44,500 bases of DNA, from assembly GCA_023480885.1 (NCBI GenBank), contig JAMCWX010000014.1, forward strand, positions 1 to 44,500. Reading direction: 5' to 3'. Shown in pieces: positions 40,848-44,500 of this stretch. The notes under the pieces were generated by a model, which saw nothing but the letters and a program-made list of their open reading frames with translations, made no database searches and was not told the origin of the DNA. This DNA is from Chloroflexota bacterium. Its GTDB lineage: Bacteria > Chloroflexota > UBA6077 > FW602-bin22 > JACPRP01. Made by a program: the position numbers and the translations under genes. Position 1 is the first letter of the stretch, and the number at the start of each line of letters is the position of its first letter.

Positions 40848-42208
40848 CAGGCCGATCCCTCTTTCCCGCTAGCAACCAGATCCAGCTCCAACGTCGCCAG
40901 CGGAACCTGTTTCTCCTCGTTCAGAACTGCCAGAAAATGGTCGATAATCTGCGAATCGAACTGAGCGCCGCGCCCTTTCTCCAACTCCCTGATGGCCCGG
41001 TCGGTCGAGAGGGCCTTGCGATAGGGACGGTCGGAGGTCATGGCCTCGTACGCGTCGGCGACGCCGATGATCCGTGCGCCCACGGGAATCTGCTCGCCAC
41101 TTAACCCTGTGGGATAGCCCTTGCCGTCGATCCTCTCGTGATGAAACTCGATTAGGCTCTTGACCCTCTCGTAGGTGCTCATCCTGCTCATGATGCGGGC
41201 GCCGATGCTGGGATGCTGCTCGATGACGCGGCGCTCCTCCTTTGTGAGCGGACCATTCTTGAGCAGGATCGAGCTGGGAATGCCGATCTTGCCCAAATCG
41301 TGAATGCGGGCGGCGAACGCTATGTTCTCCAGTTCCTCAAGATCCAATCCTATGCGCCGGGCCATCCTGTCGGCGTAGTTCCCCACACGAAGGGAATGCT
41401 GGAAAGTATAGGGGTCCCGCTTGTCCACAGCGTCAGCCAGCAACTCGATAGTCTTCTGCGATTCCATTCGCAGCCTGTGATAGCTCTTGAAGGAATGCTG
41501 GGTCAGCAAGATCGGAAAGAGCAACAGGGCCAGTCCCCACGGGGTCTGATAATATACGATCGTGATGAGCGTGCCCAGGGGAATGAGCGTGATCAACTGG
41601 AAGGCGAAACCACGGTAGCTGACCCTGGCAAAGTCGAGAGGATTGTGCCCTTCCACGAGACCGACCATGGTGTTGACCACACCAATATTCACCGCCAGGT
41701 ATGCCAATCCTGCCAGGAAGAGAGCGAGGGCATTGTTCAATGTGGCGAGAGGGACCGAACTGTCGCCATTAAGGAATCTATAGGCCAATCCACTGGCGAA
41801 GATCGGCAGCACGGTGTTGCAGGCGTTGAATACGACCTTGTACCACGGCTTCCTTGAAAAAGAATCGCTGATGGCGCTGCCCGTCGCGCCGCCGATGGCG
41901 GCCAGCGCGGGCCCGAAGATGAGCATAGCCGCGAAGTTGATGGCGCTGGACAGCGTGACCTCGAGCCTGGAATGAAGATGGATGTGATGCAGGTCCGCGA
42001 GGATATTCGACACGATCAGGAGCGCGAAGACCGCCGCAGCAGAGACGTTCCACGAGAACTGCAGATCATTCGCGTGAGAACCGAGGGTAGCCGCGGCCGC
42101 AGCAACAATCACCCAGAAGAATGCCTTTGCCAGCGCAGGGAACTCGCTCACGACCACCCCCACCAACCGGTCTGCATAACGCAGGCGAAGACGACGGGAC
42201 AGACCCAT
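40847..42208 (-). CDS. Membrane HD-GYP domain protein (c-di-GMP phosphodiesterase type)
   Basis: About 453 residues. An N-terminal membrane module with six to eight helices (about 25-240) precedes a canonical HD-GYP domain (250-440): HD at 303-304 (ARIHDLGKIGIP), HH at 356-357, GYP at 364-366, and VADAYEAMTSDRPYRKAL. It should hydrolyse cyclic di-GMP, with a membrane-borne input. ATG 42208 is chosen because a promoter (42261-42289) and a perfect palindrome (42221-42240) lie just upstream of it; the longer frame to 42340 would run through both. It leads the set with DUF5317 and the glycosyltransferase, suggesting c-di-GMP control of a surface sugar. Confidence 0.87.
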   Translation of the reverse strand: MGLSRRLRLRYADRLVGVVVSEFPALAKAFFWVIVAAAAATLGSHANDLQFSWNVSAAAVFALLIVSNILADLHHIHLHSRLEVTLSSAINFAAMLIFGPALAAIGGATGSAISDSFSRKPWYKVVFNACNTVLPIFASGLAYRFLNGDSSVPLATLNNALALFLAGLAYLAVNIGVVNTMVGLVEGHNPLDFARVSYRGFAFQLITLIPLGTLITIVYYQTPWGLALLLFPILLTQHSFKSYHRLRMESQKTIELLADAVDKRDPYTFQHSLRVGNYADRMARRIGLDLEELENIAFAARIHDLGKIGIPSSILLKNGPLTKEERRVIEQHPSIGARIMSRMSTYERVKSLIEFHHERIDGKGYPTGLSGEQIPVGARIIGVADAYEAMTSDRPYRKALSTDRAIRELEKGRGAQFDSQIIDHFLAVLNEEKQVPLATLELDLVASGKEGSA

Positions 42209-42220
42209 GAAACGCACAAG

Positions 42221-42240
42221 CACCAACCCAGCGGTTGGTG
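42221..42240 (-). promoter_or_regulatory. Palindromic operator candidate before the HD-GYP gene
   Basis: CACCAACC-CAGC-GGTTGGTG is a perfect 8-base dyad with a 4-base centre. It lies between the predicted transcription start (about 42255) and the ATG at 42208. It could be a repressor site or an mRNA hairpin near the ribosome site. The shape resembles TetR-type operators; no such regulator is in the window. Confidence 0.6.
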
Positions 42241-42260
42241 TGCCCGAAGCAGCCTGCTGT

Positions 42261-42289
42261 ATTATACTACGCAACTGGGGAAAAGTCGA
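42261..42289 (-). promoter_or_regulatory. sigma70-type promoter of the membrane HD-GYP operon
   Basis: On the minus strand, TCGACT (42289-42284), a 17-base spacer and a perfect TATAAT (42266-42261). It reads into the HD-GYP gene at 42208. Confidence 0.65.
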
Positions 42290-42443
42290 TGAGTCCAGTC
42301 TGCGCCGAAATAGTCGGCGAACCACGGCTCTATCCCTCACGCAAGCCGTGCCGGTCGGCGCGGACCTGGGGCATGTGAATCCATGGGATGTATCGAGTCA
42401 CAGTCGCTGGCCCGAGCGAACCATATCTGACCGCTGCGACTGA

Positions 42444-42539
42444 TTAGGCCCACCTGGAATCGGCGCCAGCAGCCATCACGAGACTAGCGATAACCATCAA
42501 TCCGTAGATTACCTTCATCTTCAACGTTGCCCACTTCAT
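42444..42539 (-). CDS. Small hydrophobic peptide, copy A
   Basis: A 31-residue frame starting ATG 42539 with GGAGG (42552-42548) at 8 bases and ending TAA. It begins MKWATLKMKVIYGLMVIA; the rest is a hydrophobic stretch (VIYGLMVIASLVMAAGA) ending ADSRWA. It could be a single-pass membrane peptide or a short secreted/signal-like peptide. The coding frame, start and ribosome site are identical to those of copy B (42600-42695). Only the stop differs (TAA here, TAG in B). I do not recognise the family. Conservation of the ribosome site within the duplication supports translation. Confidence 0.65.
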   Translation of the reverse strand: MKWATLKMKVIYGLMVIASLVMAAGADSRWA

Positions 42540-42553
42540 TTCGAGATCCTCCT
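42445..42553. repeat. Direct repeat, copy A
   Basis: A 109-base unit identical to 42601-42709, covering the peptide gene from its stop codon through its ribosome binding site. The two copies are 47 bases apart and in the same orientation. Sequences flanking the unit are unrelated, so it is a clean tandem-like duplication. Confidence 0.9.
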
Positions 42554-42599
42554 CAAAGATTTTTGTGTGCCAACGGATAAATCGAATCGCCGAAAGGAT

Positions 42600-42695
42600 C
42601 TAGGCCCACCTGGAATCGGCGCCAGCAGCCATCACGAGACTAGCGATAACCATCAATCCGTAGATTACCTTCATCTTCAACGTTGCCCACTTCAT
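42600..42695 (-). CDS. Small hydrophobic peptide, copy B
   Basis: A second gene for the same 31-residue peptide, with ATG 42695, GGAGG (42708-42704) at 8 bases and stop TAG at 42602-42600. It is the first of the pair in the direction of transcription. The upstream flank is an A/T-rich stretch, then about 150 bases to the terminator of a structured RNA (42856-43032). If that terminator is read through, both peptide genes would be on its transcript. Confidence 0.65.
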   Translation of the reverse strand: MKWATLKMKVIYGLMVIASLVMAAGADSRWA

Positions 42696-42709
42696 TTCGA
42701 GATCCTCCT
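42601..42709. repeat. Direct repeat, copy B
   Basis: Partner of 42445-42553, identical over 109 bases. The lack of any difference means recent duplication, gene conversion or strong constraint. Confidence 0.9.
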
Positions 42710-42855
42710 TTTAGTTTTTATTTTTTTGCCGCCGAGGGATGCGCAACCAGTGAATCGATGTTGGGATGCCTGGACCTTCGCCTATCGAGTTGCTCGCCCC
42801 AGTCACCATCCGCACTCGGCCAGCCAACAGCCATTGTGACTGTATGCTTGCGGAG

Positions 42856-42890
42856 AAAAAAAGAAAACCGACAACTTCGTCGTCGGTTTC
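42856..42890 (-). terminator. Intrinsic terminator of the structured RNA
   Basis: On the minus strand, GAAACCGAC (42890-42882), a short loop and GTCGGTTT (42872-42865) followed within three bases by seven T (42862-42856). A classic terminator, about 140 bases after the promoter at 43039-43067. Confidence 0.8.
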
Positions 42891-43032
42891 ACTTCTAGCT
42901 CCCCGTAGGCCCAAGTGACCAATTACAGATCTACGGATCATCGCTTTTCAACGATGGATACCATCTACCCAATCGTTTATTCAGCTCTATAGGTGCAATA
43001 ACCCGATGGCCAGAATACCCAGACCCCAACCT
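42856..43032 (-). ncRNA. Candidate structured RNA or cis-regulatory leader
   Basis: About 175 bases between a near-consensus promoter and an intrinsic terminator, with no open frame of note. It contains a hairpin CATCGTT-GAAA-AGCGATG (42956-42939) closed by a GNRA tetraloop, with outer GG/CC and AU pairs. The segment ATCGTT (42955-42950) can instead pair with AACGAT (42977-42972), so two alternative folds exist. It is either a free small RNA or a riboswitch/attenuator leader for the twin peptide genes downstream. It matches no RNA family I can name with confidence. Confidence 0.55.
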
Positions 43033-43038
43033 GTTGCC

Positions 43039-43067
43039 AGTATACTAGCCTGGCAAAGATTTGTCAA
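43039..43067 (-). promoter_or_regulatory. sigma70-type promoter of the structured RNA
   Basis: On the minus strand, TTGACA (43067-43062), a 17-base spacer and TATACT (43044-43039). It is one of the best promoters in the window and is divergent from the DUF1284 gene at 43145. Confidence 0.78.
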
Positions 43068-43144
43068 GAGTTTGGGCTAAAGTTTGGCAAAAATCTGTCG
43101 ATAATTGTAAGATATGTTGCGCACTAGAGCGCCCTGGAGGAAGA

Positions 43145-43573
43145 ATGTTGGCACCGGAGATCGCGCTTCGAGGACACCACGTGCTCTGTTTACAGCAGTT
43201 CAAGGGGCTGGGATACTCGCCAGAGTTCGTGGCCAACCTGGCCGAGTTGATATCCAGGCTACGCGGACAGCCTGACGCGGCCGTCAGGCTTGCCGACAGT
43301 GCGGATGCCATCTGCGCTGCCTGTCCCCACCTCGTCGACGGCTCCTGCCAGGACGACGGCACGGACGCCGAGCGGAGGCGAGGAGAGCAGGATCGCCTGG
43401 CGCTGGGCATGCTCGGACTGCGACCTGGCGACGTAGTGTCCTGGCGGGAAATCATCGCCAGGCTGCGTTCGATGGGCAACGCCGCCGCGCAGCAGGCAGT
43501 TTGTGGCGAATGCCGCTGGCTGCGCGGCGGGCATTGCCAGATCAATAGCGGTGACAGACGTTGCACTCCATAG
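43145..43573 (+). CDS. DUF1284 domain protein, Cys-rich
   Basis: A 142-residue protein. The start ALRGHHVLCLQQFKGLGYSPEFVANLAELI is the DUF1284 signature. Cysteines cluster in ICAACPHLVDGSC and CGECRWLRGGHC, which suggests a bound metal or Fe-S cluster. The molecular function of the family is not established. ATG 43145 has GGAGG (43136-43140) four bases before it; a possible promoter is TTGGCA at 43084 with TAAGAT at 18 bases. Its last 32 bases overlap the end of the convergent multihaem cytochrome gene, so both frames are constrained there. Confidence 0.85.
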   Translation: MLAPEIALRGHHVLCLQQFKGLGYSPEFVANLAELISRLRGQPDAAVRLADSADAICAACPHLVDGSCQDDGTDAERRRGEQDRLALGMLGLRPGDVVSWREIIARLRSMGNAAAQQAVCGECRWLRGGHCQINSGDRRCTP

Positions 43574-44500
43574 TGTTCTGCCACCTGTAAGGCGTCCCCC
43601 ACTTCGGCTTAGTCTGATTCAGGTGGCACGGCGCACTGGCGCACGTCTTATTGACCGGATCCCAGACGACGCCGGCCAGGTTAAATACTGTCGCCCTCAC
43701 CTGCGCACCGTTCACCGTGTCGAACTGCACATCCTTCACCCCATTGACGTGGAGCGCTCTGTTATAGATCGGCACTTCCCCAAGCGTGACCACACCGCTA
43801 ACATTGCTCGTCCACCACGGGTAGGCATCCTTTACCGCGCCGTAGTGGCAGGTACGACAGTTAAGGGGGCCGGAGCCCATGTTATACATGTGCAGGTTCT
43901 CTTCGCCCTGATCGTCGATCCAGGAATGGCTCTGGCCTACGCCGGCTTTCACGTCGGGATAGTAGGATCGTTGCGGATAGTCGTGGCAGCCCGAGCAGGA
44001 GATGGGTCCAGCGCCTCCCCAGGTCATCGTCTGGTACCGCCGCGCCGTCTGGAAGGTGTATGGGTCGTATATCAGATTGCCATCCGCGTCGTAGCCCTTC
44101 GGCAGAGGCACATCGCTGCTGCTGACAACCTGGTTGCCGCTGTGGCAGTAGATGCTCGAGCAGGTGCCCAGCGTGTAACTGAAGCCCGCGGTATCGGTGA
44201 AGAGGGTGCTTCCCGGCGTGTACGTCGCCAGGGAGGTATTGAATTGCTTGTTCCCCTGGGCATAGCCGGGACGACACAACTCGATCTCCGCGCTGCCCCC
44301 GCCGGGGTTCTTCAAGCCATTGTTGTGCTGCGCGTGGTCGACGGGATGGCACTCGCCGCAGCCGAAGGTGTAAGCAGTGTTAGTAGACAGATTCCCTGTC
44401 CGCCCATAAGCGGGAGCCACCGTGCTGGTCGGGCTGTAGTGCTTGTAATGCGTCCCCGTCGGCGGGGGCGACTGGTGCGAGCAACTCGATAGGCGAAGGT
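43542..44500 (-). CDS. Multihaem c-type cytochrome, CxxCH/CxxxxCH type (partial)
   Basis: At least 318 codons; the gene is open at the right edge of the window and ends at TGA 43544-43542. Counting from an internal GTG at 44420, haem motifs are CGECH (21-25), CSSIYCH (87-93), CSGCH (142-146), CRTCH (188-192), CASAPCH (260-266) and CNVCH (286-290). Thus four CxxCH and two CxxxxCH sites are in view. This mixed pattern is typical of the Geobacter-type CxxxxCH/CxxCH proteins, exported and involved in extracellular or periplasmic electron transfer. The N-terminus and signal are outside the window; GTG 44420 is not taken as the start because the frame continues upstream with further His and Cys residues. 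Confidence 0.85.
   Translation of the reverse strand, partial: LRLSSCSHQSPPPTGTHYKHYSPTSTVAPAYGRTGNLSTNTAYTFGCGECHPVDHAQHNNGLKNPGGGSAEIELCRPGYAQGNKQFNTSLATYTPGSTLFTDTAGFSYTLGTCSSIYCHSGNQVVSSSDVPLPKGYDADGNLIYDPYTFQTARRYQTMTWGGAGPISCSGCHDYPQRSYYPDVKAGVGQSHSWIDDQGEENLHMYNMGSGPLNCRTCHYGAVKDAYPWWTSNVSGVVTLGEVPIYNRALHVNGVKDVQFDTVNGAQVRATVFNLAGVVWDPVNKTCASAPCHLNQTKPKWGTPYRWQNTMECNVCHRY

Noticed and set aside
42403..42442. Inverted repeat CAGTCGC/GCGACTG after the peptide genes as a terminator
   Set aside because: The loop is 26 bases and no T-run follows, so it is too weak to call.
42856..43032. Assignment as 6S RNA or c-di-GMP riboswitch
   Set aside because: The ends do not form the long 6S rod, and the conserved GEMM core sequences are not present; kept as an unassigned RNA.
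1..44500. tRNA or rRNA genes, IS transposases, prophage or CRISPR loci
   Set aside because: No cloverleaf, rRNA core sequence, transposase motif or regular repeat-spacer pattern was seen by eye; a covariance-model scan would be needed to exclude weak tRNA-like sequences.

Overview
The window looks like a piece of a Chloroflexota genome, probably an uncultured, metabolically versatile member. This is inferred from moderately high GC, Ala/Pro/Thr-rich lipoprotein linkers, a DUF5317 protein, LLM flavin oxidoreductases, UbiD and molybdoenzyme genes, and many ABC transporters. No rRNA, tRNA, phage, IS transposase or CRISPR array was seen, so the species cannot be fixed.

Layout. 1-3164 (+): the end of a UbiD-type decarboxylase and a three-gene ABC transporter with a TrpXYZ/ABC_sub_bind architecture. 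3169-6520: an LLM flavin oxidoreductase (-) divergent from a molybdopterin oxidoreductase (+). 6521-12931 (+): a signalling block with a truncated Cache sensor, a REC-HD-GYP protein, a PAS protein, a GAF-GAF histidine kinase with its LuxR-type regulator, and a lone receiver. 13037-22390 (+): a complete branched-chain/organic-acid ABC transporter (LivGHMKF type) with an acyl-CoA ligase inside the operon, followed by a PaaK-like ligase and an amidohydrolase. This reads as uptake and CoA activation of a carboxylic or aromatic acid. 22556-23548 (-): an MBL-fold hydrolase.

23768-30506 (-): a sugar-type operon reading GntR regulator, ABC ATPase, permease, TrpA-like protein, FGGY kinase, solute-binding lipoprotein. 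It has a clear promoter with a palindromic operator. The TrpA homologue keeps its catalytic and phosphate-binding residues but has no TrpB, which suggests a retro-aldol lyase in an undescribed catabolic route. 30576-32297 (-): a Cache-HAMP histidine kinase. 32496-34510 (+): a small membrane protein, a HIT protein and an acyl-CoA dehydrogenase.

34525-35768 (-): DAHP synthase preceded by a textbook-like attenuator: promoter, 33-codon leader peptide with the run FYYFCYFF, alternative hairpins and a terminator. This is one of the strongest regulatory signals in the window. 35896-37669 (+): an FAD oxidoreductase and an SCP2-like protein. 37670-39141: a 1.5 kb gene-poor stretch full of palindromic repeats. 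39142-42289 (-): a membrane HD-GYP protein, DUF5317 and a glycosyltransferase. 42444-43067 (-): a promoter, a structured RNA with terminator, then two copies of a 31-residue hydrophobic peptide gene in a perfect 109-bp duplication. 43145-44500: DUF1284 (+) overlapping tail to tail with a multihaem cytochrome (-) that runs off the window.

The best candidates for something undescribed are the Phe/Tyr attenuator with five mutually exclusive RNA segments, the TrpA-like/FGGY/ABC operon, and the RNA plus twin-peptide locus.
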